Part shown: positions 10,705-23,816 of the stretch, piece after piece
Numbering within the stretch: the stretch's first letter is position 1
How the letters are laid out: each line of letters starts with the position of its first letter
Source of the DNA: Arachnopeziza araneosa
Taxonomy: Eukaryota; Ascomycota; Leotiomycetes; Helotiales; Arachnopezizaceae
Assembly: GCA_003988855.1 (NCBI GenBank)
Contig: QYAI01000055.1
Coordinates: 186,001-250,000 of the forward strand
Direction: 5' to 3'
Length of the DNA: 64,000 bases
Program-made: the position numbers and the translations under genes
Notes under the pieces: generated by a model
The model's database searches: none
What the model saw: the letters and a program-made list of their open reading frames with translations, nothing else
What the model was told of the DNA's origin: nothing

Positions 10705-12574
10705 ATGCGTCGAGTTTTGACCCAAAGGATATCTACTGCTGCAGCAGCAGCAAGACGACCAATTTCCTCCCCGGCATTCACCATGCCCTCCCCATCCTCC
10801 CATTCGAAAACAGCAGCGCGCAGACTGCATGCTACGGCTCAACATCTCAAGCCCGCGGCAGCTCTTGCCTTTACCGCAGAAAACTATCCTACTTCACACG
10901 AGAAAATAGCGAATGTGCAGGATACACCGTGGTTTATTGACAACAAGTTCGTAAAGTCGGAGACTACACAATTTATAGACCTTCATGATCCCGCGACGAA
11001 TAACCTTGTAACAAGAGTGCCGCAGAGCACAGAGGCCGAGCTGAAAGCTGCTGTGGAAAGTGCGAAGAAAGCTTTCCCCAAATGGAAGGCTACCAGTGTT
11101 ATGGCGAGGCAGCAGATTATGTTCAAGTTCACGCAATTGGTGCGAGAGAATTGGGATAGGTTAGCTGCAAGCATTACATTGGAGCAGGGCAAAACATTTG
11201 CTGGTAAGTCTTCAAATATAGGACATGGAAAGGATGCTAATTGGTCTCGTAGATGCGAAAGGGGACGTCCTACGTGGCTTACAAGTTGCCGAAGGTACAT
11301 GCAACATTCCTCAACAAATGATGGGTGAGGTTCTTGAGGTAGCCAAAGATATGGAAACTAGAAGTTATAGAGAACCATTAGGTGTTGTAGCTGCTATATG
11401 CCCATTCAGTACGCATCGCTGCCACAAAGCTTTCGAAACGCTAATCTTGCTAGACTTCCCTGCTATGATTCCTCTTTGGTCTATTCCAATTGCCACAGCC
11501 ACTGGCAACTGCTTGATCTTGAAGCCCTCTGAGCGTGACCCGGGAGCAGCGATGATTTTGGCCGAATTGGCACAAAAAGCCGGCTTTCCAGAAGGCGTCC
11601 TAAATATTGTCCATGGGGCGGCTAAGACTGTCGATTTCATCATTGATGAGCCTGAAATCAAAGCCATCTCTTTTGTCGGTAGTAACCGAGCTGGAGAATA
11701 TATATTCGCACGTGGTTCTGCTAATGGAAAGCGCGTGCAAGCAAATCTCGGTGCCAAGAACCACGCAGCAGTCCTTCCGGATGCTAACAAGCAGCACGCT
11801 CTTAATTCCATTGTGGGTGCTGCTTTTGGCGCCGCAGGTCAACGCTGCATGGCCCTCAGCACCCTAGTAATGGTAGGTGAGACGAAAGATTGGTTGCCCG
11901 AACTTGCAGAATCAGCCAAAGTTCTGAAAGTAAACGGTGGTTTCGAGGACGGAGCTGACCTTGGCCCTGTAATCACTCCTCATAGCAAGCAACGCATAGA
12001 GTCGCTCATTGCTTCCGCTGAAGAGGAGGGAGCTACCATCCTCCTTGACGGTCGAGGCTACAAGCCTTCCAAATACCCTAACGGAAATTGGGTCGGTCCT
12101 ACCATCATCACGAACGTGAAACCACACATGAAGTGTTATAAAGAAGAAATATTTGGCCCTGTTCTTGTGTGCTTGAATGTGGATTCTTTGGACGCAGCTG
12201 TGGATCTAATTAATGCAAATGAGTATGGTAATGGTGTTGCAATTTTCACGAAATCCGGGGCGACAGCGGCGAGTTTCCAGAAGAACATCGAGGCCGGGCA
12301 AGTTGGGATCAATGTCCCCATCCCAGGTATGCATCTATGCCACTCCGACCAATGATAGACGAAAGACGGCCAAATACTAAATGTGCGACTAGTACCCCTC
12401 CCAATGTTCTCCTTCACAGGCAACAAGAAGAGCATAGCAGGTGGGGGAGCAAGTTACTTTTATGGTAAGCCGGGACTGCAGTTCTATACGCAGTTGAAGA
12501 CAGTGACAAGTTTGTGGAGGAGCGAGGACGCGATCAGTAAGGCTGCGGATGTGAGTATGCCAACGCAATCGTAG
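10705..12574 (+). CDS. Methylmalonate-semialdehyde dehydrogenase (acylating), mitochondrial
   Basis: ALDH6-type enzyme of valine and pyrimidine breakdown. It converts methylmalonate semialdehyde to propionyl-CoA, or malonate semialdehyde to acetyl-CoA. Predicted exons are 10705-11203, 11253-11408, 11454-12326 and 12393-12574 (569 aa). The start MRRVLTQRISTAAAAARR is an amphipathic, Arg-rich mitochondrial presequence. An upstream ATG at 10663 would bury it, so it was rejected. Core motifs are WFIDNKFVKSET, EQGKTFA | DAKGDV, GVVAAICPF | NFPAMIPLWSIP and the catalytic Cys at about residue 350 in GQRCMALS. CYKEEIFGPVL and FTGNKKSIAGG (with the CoA-type C-terminus) follow. The second intron (45 nt) has no stop and keeps frame, so naive gene calling would retain it. 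Confidence 0.95.
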
Positions 12575-13158
12575 GTCGAAAGAATGAAGAGTGGCATTGT
12601 ACATAGATAGTTATCTCAAGACAGTGAAGCGTGGAAATATTGACATAATGATTCTGCGGAAAGCCAGATTCCCTTGAAAAACAGCGGAAACATGTTTTAA
12701 CACGTGGTTCTTCTAAATAAGCCAAAGCGGTCAATTCCCAGAGTAGAGACAATAGATGAGCAGCTGTCCGCAACCTACAATCGTCTCGTATTCTACCCCT
12801 CTTTATACTCGACAAAGCATCAAGCCCATTAGATTAACAAACCGTAAACCGTGACTCTTCAGATAAAGGGATGTGGAAGTGAGGGCAATCTTGTTCTCCG
12901 GAGCAAGAGAAGATGGAGGGTACGTGATCCCGAGGAGCACCTCCGGTTGGGGAAGATCTAAGGATTATATGAAAGTTCATATTCATTCTAATACTGTAAT
13001 CTCTGAATCGATTCCGTCAAACCTAAAAACGCCAGTGCTTATAGCACAGCAGGTCAGGCCCAATTGACCGCTTTGATATCATTTCCAGTCCATGCACTCA
13101 AATAACCACCACATGTAATTCCTTAACGCCAGTTTTCCGTGTTCAATTCTTTCATGCT
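12575..13158. other. Convergent intergenic region, MMSDH / RING gene
   Basis: Both flanking genes end here, so it holds two 3' ends. No ORF worth calling was seen. Confidence 0.5.
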
Positions 13159-15611
13159 TCAATGATACATTCTATCCATGTATTGTCTCGTAGGCCTTGC
13201 GTTTCGATTGGAAGACGAGGTAACACGAGTAGCAGATGGAGAGCGAGAGTTTCTGAGAGGGTCATTTCGACGAGCAGGTATTGCACGATAGGCGGTCGAT
13301 CGTCGCTGTCTGTGGGAACTTGAAGCTGGCTCAATTCGATATGAACGCTCTCGGTCCAAACTGAAGTTCTGTTCGGCCCTAGTTTGATGTGGAGCTATGT
13401 AGACCTCTGGGCTCACGCCACGGTTAAAGTCGGCAAACATTTGGCTGATTCGGTTATCATAGCGGTGATGAGAAGAATGGCCAGCGGTTTCAATTCCGTC
13501 ACTTGTATATTGTCGAGGTTGTCGGCGTCGGGGGGCAGGACGGATGGGAGAACTATCACCGTCGTCCGCTAGATTCTCATTCACGTTGACAGATGGGCCA
13601 ACAAAAGCTTCGGCGAAACCAGAGCTTTCACGCCATTGCGTGGGCGATGTGGGACACCAACTTGGTGATGCGATCGAATGATTGAAGTTGGTATTGGTAG
13701 GCGGAAGCTCAATGATATGTTGAGTAGGGGGTGAGGGTGAGTGTATCTGCAGCGGCGTAGCGTCACCATCATAATGTGTGCTGGCTTGACTGCTACCACG
13801 ATAGGAGAACTTGTATGGTACGTATTCAGGACTCACGCCCTGACTCGGCCGCGAGGCACGTGGTGACATGTTCATGTCTGTATCACCATCATGGTCCGTG
13901 CCTCCAACTTCTGAATCATCGTCATCTGCATCTGAATTTGAGTATGGCACGCCTCCGTACTGGAAGGGGTGGAAATCCGGACGGTGAACATCAGGAACAT
14001 AAGTAGGAGTTGTAGAGAGATTGGTTCTCGATCGGTCATCGTCGGATCCTCCATGGCCAATCATTGTCTCAGTATTTGTGTCACTATCATCTGAAGCGTT
14101 GTGGTCCTCATCAGAAAGAGAGCTATAACCGTGAAATCTTCTCGGATCGAGGTGCTCTTGATCGTCTTCATCTTCGGATTCAGATAGAACTCCGAGATGG
14201 CGGCGAGATGGAAGACGTCTGCCAACCATTGCACGCACCTCCTCGTCTTCCGTGTCTTCCGTTTCACTGTCGGGTTCCAGCGGGCTCCAGCCAGCGTACT
14301 CCAGCCTTGCAGCCTCACTCTCACCGGCTTCTGACCCGTTTGTACTGGGAGCGGGAGCAAGCCCTGGGGAAGGCGATCGAAGATCGAACACTCTCGGTCT
14401 CGGTCGTCCATTCGAGATCGCGCCACCTTCGTCGGATTCATCATCTGAAATCTCAATAGCCACTGGTGCAGATCTGCCATTGCGGTATGGTCGACGCGCT
14501 GCACGGACTGGCTCCTCATCATCATCAGGAGCAACAAAGTCTCGAAGGGAGCTATCATCTTCATCACTATCGCCCTCGCTTCCTTCAGTATTTGCAAGTT
14601 CAGAGGCATCGCTTTCGGCGTGGTTATGATGATGATAGTGGTGCATATAATGTAGATGTGCGACTCCTGGTGAGAATCCGAAATGGTGATGGCCATAGAT
14701 TCGTTGCATATACTCGGGAGCAACATCTGCCTCTGAGTCGGCGTTGATACTGCCCGGCGAATATATCTCTCCTTCGTCGCTGAACTCCGACCTGTCATCA
14801 TCAATTTCGACACCGCAAAACTGGCAAGGCGATCCGCCTTCGTATTCGTGATTACAGGATGGACATCTCATAACATCATCTGCCTCATCGTAGAAAGGCT
14901 TTCGTAACTCTCTTGAGGTGAAATAGCCCTTGAATAAACCAGCCCGACTGCCTCGATCATTCTCTACCGCCAGGGCCTCCTCTTCCATCCTCAATTGGTG
15001 TTGGTCAATCGACTCATCGGCAGGCAGTAACTCAGGCCTCTTGACGATAACGTGCACCATTTGTTTGATCTAGAGAGTAATTAGTCTCATCACAGTGAAA
15101 TGGATGTAAGGCTACTGTACCAAGAAGTTTTGAGCTGGGTTGACCTTTACTACAGCCCGACATTCTGGGCAAGTTTTGACTCGTGAATTGTCCCTATTCT
15201 GGTGATTCTGAGTGAACCAAGTGGACAGACACTATGTATCATGAGCATAAGCACCATGTCTCAGCGATGAGCGACTTACTGAGTAGCAATAAGTGTGACC
15301 ACAAGCAATTGTCCATGGCTCGTACAGCAGCTGGTCGCAGATAGTGCAGGTGGCTAGTGATTTGATCTTCGCAAAATCGGACTTCAAAGCATTTGCAAGC
15401 TGCACTACAATCAGTAATGTGCATGAAAAATATGGAATAGATATCTGACTTGAGAGTTCTTCACCATCGACCCCAAGGCTATCGCATTGCCACCGGTCAG
15501 AGGTCCCTTCGGCGTAGTCGGAGTGATAGAGCGGCTATCATCTTGAGTACCGCCAGCTCCCGTTTCAGTCTTGCCTGTAACAACAGGGTCGGAAGCTGGT
15601 GAAGGCGCCAT
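13159..15611 (-). CDS. RING-finger (C3HC4) protein, likely E3 ubiquitin ligase
   Basis: Predicted exons are 15611-15450, 15399-15280, 15231-15121 and 15069-13159 (767 aa). The RING is split over exons 2 and 3: TCTICDQLLYEPW, then ACGHTYCYS | C, then RVKTCPECRAVVKVNPAQNFL. This gives the C-x2-C ... C-x-H-x2-C-x2-C ... C-x2-C pattern. A second zinc-binding candidate follows in exon 4 (CPSCNHEYEGGSPCQFCG). The remaining 550 residues are disordered, rich in Asp/Ser/His with many acidic stretches, a His-rich patch (HHHFGF..HYHHHNH) and a basic tail. Nuclear E3 ligases such as yeast Psh1 have a comparable RING plus second zinc motif plus acidic body, but orthology is only a suggestion. Confidence 0.82.
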
Positions 15612-16180
15612 GGCCTTGTTGGATTAGGGATCACGAAATTGGTGTTGGTGGCAGGGGCAAGCTCTCTCGGCCAGATGCTTGCAATGACGGATAGTAAGAG
15701 GGGGCGAGATCCGCCAGTATCCTCACAGCACAAAGCGTCTGTAGGACGCCGGAATACTGTGGTCGTGGACTTTTGCAGTTGTCGAAGATATCGTGGGTTT
15801 CGGCCTTAGATGTAGCCGCTGCTTGGGCTGGACGTAGGCCCCTAGTCGCCTACCGTCATCCCTGTCATTGCTACCATAAGCGAGAGGCGCTAGTCTCCAA
15901 TCCAAAGATCCTCTCGGTATTGTTCCTATTGTGGCGCCAGCCGAGCTATTGTGGGGGATTCTCGAATGTCTACTCTCCTACTCTTACCTTCTCTTCCTAT
16001 TGTTGGTGTATGAACCCTCCCTCACAGTAAGATATTATGTTTCTCATACAGTTACTCAGGTTAAAAATAATAATTTCATATGCTTTCAACCAAGCTTGCT
16101 CATTGCCTTAGGAGTAAACAAAGAAGATTCGTAGCCGCTCCGCACCACCCATCATCCATCATACAACTGGCCACGATCAC
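15612..16180. other. Upstream region of RING gene and 3' side of oxygenase gene
   Basis: A 569-bp non-coding stretch. It contains CT-rich and AT-rich patches. No RNA gene or ORF was recognised. Confidence 0.45.
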
Positions 16181-17425
16181 TTATCCAGTCTTCGCTCTCT
16201 TCTTCTCGTCTCCTCGAGCGTCTTCACAAACTTCGGCCAGGTGCCCCTTTTGGACCAAATGCTCATCCACAATCTCCTTGTTAAGATGAGAAAGGGCATC
16301 GATTTCAAAATCCAAAAAACTCCTAATGCTTTGAACATCGGTCGCCCCTGCTTTCATGCTATCTCTCACGCTCTTCAGCATGTGCCTAATTCTGCTCTCC
16401 GCATTCTCAAGTTGGTACTCAACCGTCTGCCCATACAGATCAGAGAGGTTGGAAATTGGGCGGACAGTTTTGAGGACTGTATCATCGCGAACCCTAGGAG
16501 AACGTGGACGGAAAGACGTAACCATGGTGATGCGCTCCTGGCCACCAAATGCCTTGAGCGCTTGATGATCGATATATCGGCCCTGAAGGACAACACCACA
16601 CCCCTACGCCTCGTCAATATACGGAACATGTTTGTCGTCGTTTTCAATCTTACCTTCTGTGGACCCCTCACTTTCTTGATCTCGCCAGTGCCAGTCCTTA
16701 GAGCGGTCTCACCCCCAACCATTCCAGTTGTATCACTCATCATCAACACGCAAACGAAGGGATAGCTATCTCTATGCCAGCCAACAAGAGCATCATCATC
16801 CAGCTTGGAGCCTGATTTAACATCGAAATCTTTCCTATCCCCGGGAATAGAGAGATTAATGTGTCCAATTTCGTAATCCATCACTGGAACTAGTTCGACA
16901 CCTGCGATTTTAGAGATGATAGAAAGCGTTTCAGGATGCTTCCATGCTTCAAAGATAAACTTGCCATGCCTGCGCTTGTTTAGTAGATGTTGTTTTATGG
17001 TTAAGTGACTTGACTTGCTTCGGAGCATAACCTCTGAGCTGCTTGGGAGCAATATCAGAAGTCCAGCTGTACTTCTCTAGAACCTCGGGATCTAGAATCT
17101 CATCCCTCATAGTGTTGACAGCTTCTTCAGTAAAGAGTCGAAATGGCTCCGAGACCGCTACAGGAGAGACCCCTTTACTGAGTGGGAAACCGATATCTTC
17201 CATCGTGTGAACCTTGACATGCCCTTGGTAGGCGAGATGCTTGCTGGGGTCGAAAAGTTTGCCACAAGCAGGAGAGCTCTGGTCAGAAGCAAGATATTTC
17301 GCGAAGGAACGCTTGAGAGATTCTTGGGTTTCCTTCGCAGAAGGGTTCAATCTTGGTGAGTTCATGACCTTTGAGTATGAATGATCAGGAGTGCCTGAAG
17401 GCATATAGATATCTGGAGTAGCCAT
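16181..17425 (-). CDS. Fe(II)/2-oxoglutarate-dependent oxygenase-like protein
   Basis: Predicted exons are 17425-17015, 16974-16654 and 16603-16181 (384 aa). A double-stranded beta-helix oxygenase is suggested by the H-x-D metal motif in VGWHRDSYPFVCVLMMSD. The distal His is in GRYIDHQALKA, and an Arg follows about 15 residues later (ITMVTSFRPR) as candidate 2-oxoglutarate ligand. The substrate is unknown. The N-terminal 130 residues (KYLASDQSSPACGKLFDP...) are family-specific. The C-terminal 60 residues form a charged helix (IRSFLDFEIDALSHLNKE). The first intron is about 40 nt with a non-consensus donor (gtcaag), the least certain splice. No metabolic cluster surrounds it. Confidence 0.75.
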
Positions 17426-20344
17426 ATTGTCGAGTGTATACTATATTCTGGACGTGTTGACTTAACAGATATTAGTCTGAGTTTAATTAGGCCTTAAATG
17501 CTAGTTCAAAAGTATAGTGCAGAAGATTTTGATGAGTTCCAGATGGAAAGCAAATATGAGAAGGAAATCCGAATTGTTTAGTTCGATCGCGCTAGGGCTG
17601 TGCAAAAGAAATCTTGCCCTAAATAAATACTTGAAGGAGAAGGATAACTTGAAGAAGGATCGATATCCGTTTCTCCCAAGTCGATATCAACTCGAACCGA
17701 AGGAAGGAGACTTACAGTATACAATCGTGAGGATGCTCCCGTTAAGAGAATATTAAATAAGACGACGAAGAATTTTCGGTGATGGAAGCTGTTCTTTGTC
17801 CTTGGGCAGAATGGTTTAGAAGCTGGTGTCAATGTTGATTGCTCTTTATATCTGACAACGCCCATGAATTTTTGACGGCATCTACCACGACTATTCAATA
17901 TTCCGTCCGAATCGTAACCAATCTTGGAAAGCCGCTACGGATGATCAATTGTAAGTTTTACACCTCATTAAGAATTGGATCCAGAGCGCCTTGTCTTTGT
18001 CTGAATCCCTCCTCCACACCTTTGCCCCCGATTGCATCTGAATCAGCGTCCACCGTTCTGATCTCATCCGAGGAAGCAATAGTGTGAAGAATTCTCGTCA
18101 ATCCTGCAGTATCACTGCTCAGGCGGGAACTTGCCTTATCGTGGTAAGATATCATAGTATAGTCTCAGGGGTCTCGCCGTCAAGTCGAAGACTGGATTGA
18201 TACCACGGATCATGCCAATGGCTGGAATGCTGCCATCATTGGACATCACAGCAGGGTATTCCCAGACAAAACCTAGTCTGTATGGAAAGGCTTTCTGTAA
18301 ATGGATAGAACGAGACAACGTGCATCAAAACATTCTGAAGCCATGTGATAAGTAAACAGTTCAACGATTGCTTGTAACAAATCGGAGAGACTTGAAAAGC
18401 GTACATTTACCCACGATAGCAGGGGATGTTGCAATGGAACGTGCAGCATCACCACCGGCACTTTCGCGCTCTCTCATTCCCAGACTGATTTGGAATGAAT
18501 TACCAAACATCACCATTTTCGGTGTTGATGTGGACACACGCGTTCAAAAGTGGAGGAAGGAAAGGTGTGGAGAGCTAATGCTTTCCACGGCAGCAGAAGC
18601 GGGGATACATCGAAGAGCTGGATTCAATGTCCCAAAATGGAATGAAAAAGTAGGAGCCTATCGATTGTCTCAAGATTTCTTGCTTCAGCGAAGCCCATGG
18701 CGCATTGCAGCAGCCGTCAACGGACGCAGCTTGGGTTTAGTCAGAGCTGTCTCGCGATGCCCGAGTTCGATCGAGACATGTGCCCGCTATAGCGCCACAT
18801 ATCAAATCCAATTTACCAGCCAGCGCAGTGCTTGAAAGGCGTGGCAGAGGAAGATGGCCGCCAAGTAACGAAAGCACTCCATCGGAGCCAAGGCCAGAAG
18901 AGAGCAACATTGGGCCTAGAAGGCCAGATAAGCATGCCTACATGCTCTTTATCTGCGAACGAAGTACGCCATGAACCCCAGCATACTTCTGATGCTATAG
19001 ACTGCATGCGTCACCACTTGAGAGCAACGGCTGTGATGTCCATCCTGGCGACCGCATTGGCAGAGAGAGAACGGAAAGGGCGGGGAGAGTAGCCGGTTAA
19101 AGCTACCCGGGATGCACCTCCATCGGCCATGGCTTGAGGCTCGGGTTGTCGTCAACAACCCACCATGCTGGAGGGAGATGGTCGTTCCACAGTCGCAGAA
19201 AGTAGGTCGAAAGTGTGTGGGAGGATTGGGCGTTGGGGCAAGGTGTTGACGCCTGCAGGTCGATAAGGACGATAAGTACCCGCTCCAGCTCGGCTATTTT
19301 AGGCCCAGCCGAAGCTCATGTCACGTTTTCCCAATGTCTGATGGAGCTGCGGTACTCTCAAGGTTGTCACCGTCAACAGCCAACCATGTCTTCCAACGAA
19401 GACTCGAAAGAGGGCCCATGGGATCCAAAGACAAGCGCCAGATTCGAAAGGTCAGCACTAGATTCATGAGTCGCACGGGCTCTGCGTACCTCGATAGCTC
19501 TTGCTTGAGCCTCGCTGATGAGAGCCTCCAGCAAACAGTACAGTGAATACTTCGACCCTTGCGAAGAAGCTGCCAAGAAGAGTATGAAATGCTTGCATCG
19601 GAATGGCGGGAGTAGAGAGATGTGTACAGATTACTTCCAGTGAGTAGAATGGCTTCTCTGGCTTGGAGCAGGCTGGCCTGGAGAACAGCGTGTTTCCTGA
19701 CATTCAGCAGGGCCTACAGAGATTGCAAAAAGCAATGGGTGTGTGGCTAGGCAAACCTCTCAACTTCGTAGGAGTTGCTAACAATTCCGCTTAAGATTGC
19801 CGATCGGAAGGAGATGAAACGGAAAGAAGGCAAAACATGGTTCTCCTGACATGAGTCTGGTTCCATTAATCTACTAAACTCGCCACTTTTTCCATGTATC
19901 ATTAGGAAATACGGTATGGGCTTGCATAGAAGGCTCTGCAGCTTTGATGTAAACAAGGAAGCATTTGAAGTTGATTTCTACAACAAGAGGCGTGCAATGG
20001 TCCAATCATGTAAATTTATATTCTATAGTCATCGTCATTACCAAAGGAACTGTGCCGAATTATATATTTCATCTTATGCACCCTACCATTTGAGGAACCC
20101 CTCCTGGTGTTGACATCTCGGACGTTGAATAGGGGTTCAATAGTGGAAAGCTCGATTTTCCTCGCTTCGGATTTCATCGTCCGGCAGCACAAAATTTCGC
20201 TCAACCTCCTCCATGCGTAAAGCACATATCTCGATAACGCCACCCTTGACCTCAAAAACTTTCTCGCGAATGAGAAATTCAAAGGTCGCTTGTGTGAATA
20301 CTTAGCTTAATTCCAGTTGTGAGCGCATCTTAAGGTGGTTCATA
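17426..20344. other. Long gene-poor interval (2.9 kb)
   Basis: No recognisable gene. The longest frames are 18368-18835 on the plus strand (155 codons) and, on minus, overlapping short frames at 17958-18155, 18136-18318 and 18273-18461. The last set reads as continuous-looking protein only if the frame changes (GFVWEYPAVMSNDGS then DADSDAIGGKG). They may be pieces of one decayed gene, but I cannot name a family. The last few hundred bases serve as upstream region of the NatB subunit gene. Confidence 0.5.
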
Positions 20345-23300
20345 ATGGATCTCTTGAGGGAACGGCAGGATGCTCAGATCTGGAATGCTATTGAAGCGAG
20401 TAATTTCAAACAGGCCTTAAAACTCGTTGATAAGAGGCTCTCTAAGAAACATTCAGACTACCTCGAGGTGAGTCATATAGGTAGTCAAGGCAACCCTGCA
20501 AAATTTTCATCCATTTGTTTGAAGACGCGGCGTTATTAACCTTAACGTGAACAGGCCCTCAAGATTTACATACGGGCAAAGTCACCGCAAATTACGGAAA
20601 AATCGGCCGTTTTGATTCATCTTGAGGAGCTAGTCGATCGCAAACCCCCCATCACTGATCCAGATGTTGTACCGCTCTACGATGAAGCTTTGGAAGAGAT
20701 TTTGCCAGACTCCAATGATACCTGGGCAAAGATTGTTGGAGAGTTAAGGTGGCAATGTGTCAAAGCTGCACCGAAGAACGAGGATCTATGTCGTGACGCG
20801 TTAAAAGCTTGCCTGTCAAAAAATGACTTGGATCATGCAAGACAAGTTAGTAGATCTTTGGTGTCTATTCAGACCATATTTAATGAGCACGTTTAACAAA
20901 ATTAATTAGATTACAAATACTCTTGAAAAGTCATTCCCTAATATTCATAGCTATGTTTTCTGGAATGTAACGACAATCTTCATGTTCTCGGTGAGTTGTG
21001 GATCATTCTGAGGATTTTTCAACTGACAATAGCTTTGTTTAGATGTCCCAAAGCTGTCCGGAATCTCAAAAGAAGTTATGGGGAAGTTTGGCTTTGGCAC
21101 AATCTATCAAACTTGCCGGATCAACACAAACTGCCAATGTAAGTTGAATAAAATCTACCAAGTTGAGTTGAGTTGATGTAAATAAGGACCCCAGAAACTT
21201 GCCAATTCGATCAGTTCATAATCCGCAAGAGCTTTTACTTCTGCACAGGATTTTGGAAGCCAACAACAAAATGGAGCAAAGACTAGAGTATCTTGAAGAC
21301 AGCCAATTAGGGCCCGAAGCTATAGTGGCGAAGAGCGATTGGGAACTGTGGAGGTTCAAGCTCCAATTGATCGAGGATTTTCAGCAGTGGCCAAAACTGT
21401 TTGATACTACCCTAGGATTACTCAAGCGGGCACGGACAAAAGATAACACCGGCCAGCTCGCTGAATCCCGACTTGGCGATTGGATTGTTTGGGATGCGTG
21501 TATTCGTTCTGCTTTGAAGCTTCAAGATCATCAGTAAACCATAAATTCCTGCATTCATTGATGCGTGCTAACTGAGATAGGATTATTGGCAAAATTAGAG
21601 AAGAATTGGAAACTCATCTCGAATCAAATTCAGGAATTGATAAAAGTTGGAAAAGAAATGCGTCTCTAGCATGGATGAAGCTCCAATTCCACTCCTCGGA
21701 ATCTGCGGAGCTTTCACCCTCTGAAGAGGGCAAACCAACACCCCGAATTGTTACTCTACTCAAGTATCTCCAGGAGTATGGAGAAGCCAACACTGCGTAT
21801 GATGACCTCCAACCATTTATTGAACAACTCAATATTGGCGAACGCTGTCAAATATTACCCCTTGTCAAGATTGACCGTTCAGTTGCCACAGCTAAGGAAA
21901 CTGCTCGGGCAGTAAACAAGTTCAAGGTCGAATACTTGCTTGCGTGTAGCTTGCCAGAAAATGAACGCCGACAATATGCAGTGCCATTTCAAGGCAACTG
22001 TAGCGTATGCTCCAAGCCTTGTGAACTATACTGCAGAAATTGTCTACACAGGTTCACAGAAGAGGCTCTGAGATATTATGATCTAGCTCTTCTAGATGAT
22101 GGTTCAATTACCAAGAATCTTCTCACCACGGATCGACATCCCGCAGACGACATCATTCTTCTAGCAGCGATGTGTTTGATTAAACTTGCTATGATTCATA
22201 AACAGGAAGCTATGGATTCCCTCAACAGTGTCAAGGTCTCGTATATTCTACAAGCTACAGCATTACTCGAGTACTCTTGGAAGCATTCGAAACCAAACTT
22301 TCAGATTAACCTTATGCTCATCAGACTTTATTCATACCTAGGCTGTGGATCATTAGCTATGAGAGCCTATCAACGCTTAGGAGTCAAGCAGGTCCAGTTT
22401 GATACGCTGTCCTACACTTTGTTCGAACGCATCTCATCGCTACATCCGCATCCTTTTAGTCATTTCCCAGAAGGTATCAGTGATATGAGCACTCCAGCCG
22501 CTCATATATGGAAACAGGAAAGATATTACAAGGATGCTAGTGAGCAGATAACCAAGAACATATGGAAGAGTTTTACTTATGATAGTTTCAATTCTATATT
22601 TGAAATGCAGGAAGTAGGGGGTCGGTTGGTGAGAAGTATGGGTGCAGCAAGATGCACTGTGGAGAGTCGCAAGATCTCTAGGCTTACTGAGCCTGAGATA
22701 GCATTGAGCACACTGCCAAAGAAGTTTGAAGACTTGCGTAAGTTTTCACTCCGTTTTACTCCATCCCAGATCAACACCAACTATCAATAGCCTTCACCCA
22801 GGATCAAGTTCTATCTGACAATTACGATTACATCACGTACCCCAACTTCGATAGCACCCTTGGGCCATCGTTTGAGGAGCTTAGCAAATGGTTCCCTAAG
22901 CCCTCACTTATCCGCTACCGGAATGCCTTTCTTAGTGAGCATATCTTCGAGATCATCTCGTCCACGGAGACAACAGCTATTCAACAAGCCCTCCACCTCC
23001 AATGGCTTAAGACCTACACCTCAAAAATCTGGACGCCTCGCTTCTCCGACGTGCTAACTCCTTCGGAGAATCAAGCGGCAAAGACGTACCACATCCTAGC
23101 TGTCATTCTGCGAGAGACATGTGATCGTGCACAGTGGACCGAGGAACGGTTCCAAAATACATTGGACGAGCACAATCAAGATCTACTCGATTTACTCGAT
23201 GAGCAATCAAGATTTGTCGAGGGTATGAAGGCTATTGTCCCTGCTTTCCAACCCACTTTGCATGCTCTATACACTACTCATGAAGTCGCCTCGGCCATTC

Positions 23301-23641
23301 TTACTTTTTGTGCTTACATTAAACAACTCGATAAAGATGCGCACGGAAGCCAAAAAATAGCCAACATCAACATTTTCAAAGAGGCAGAAAAGCTAATAAA
23401 GATCGTAGTGGAGAAATCCACAACTATCAAGAAAGAGTTAGATGAAGGCGGTTGGATAGACAAGATCCTGGACTGTGTGTTTGGAGAGAAGGAAGCAAAG
23501 GACGGTGCAGGAATTGCTGTCGTAGAGATATTCGGTAGGACAGTTGGCGAGGACTTCATGGAGGAATGGGCAGGATTGTGTATTGAGAGTTGGCGAGAAA
23601 ACGTGATTGGACTTGGATTGCTTAAAGTTCCAAAAGCATAG
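20345..23641 (+). CDS. N-terminal acetyltransferase B complex auxiliary subunit (Naa25/Mdm20)
   Basis: TPR-type scaffold that anchors the Naa20 catalytic subunit to ribosomes. NatB acetylates proteins starting Met-Asp/Glu/Asn/Gln, including actin and tropomyosin. Predicted exons are 20345-20467, 20555-20845, 20910-20990, 21043-21138, 21187-21533, 21581-22737 and 22791-23641 (981 aa). The N-terminal TPR helices show it (IWNAIEASNFKQALKLVDKRL, ALKIYIRAKSPQ). So do SYVFWNVTTIFMFSMS and the later helical body (FKVEYLLACSLP, SYILQATALLEYSWKH, INLMLIRLYSYLGC). The length is normal for the family. A cluster of five Cys at about residues 453-467 (CSVCSKPCELYCRNC) could bind zinc. The splice at 22738-22790 joins DL | PFTQDQVLSDNYDYITYPNF in frame. 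Confidence 0.88.
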
Positions 23642-23816
23642 CTAAATTTGAAGAGATTCAATGCTATTTCGACCACTGTGGCAAAATTGCCATCAGTTGC
23701 ACTTACTCCATCCTAGATTTATACATGCGGGCAGACCGCATTCGTGACCCAACCACCGTTCGCTATGCATCAAATCGTGAAAAACAGAAATGCACAAGAT
23801 AAGTTGACATAGCCAC

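Noticed and set aside
14061..14813. 250-codon minus-strand ORF inside the RING gene
   Set aside because: Met/Ile-rich alternate frame of the Asp/Ser-rich exon 4; a shadow.
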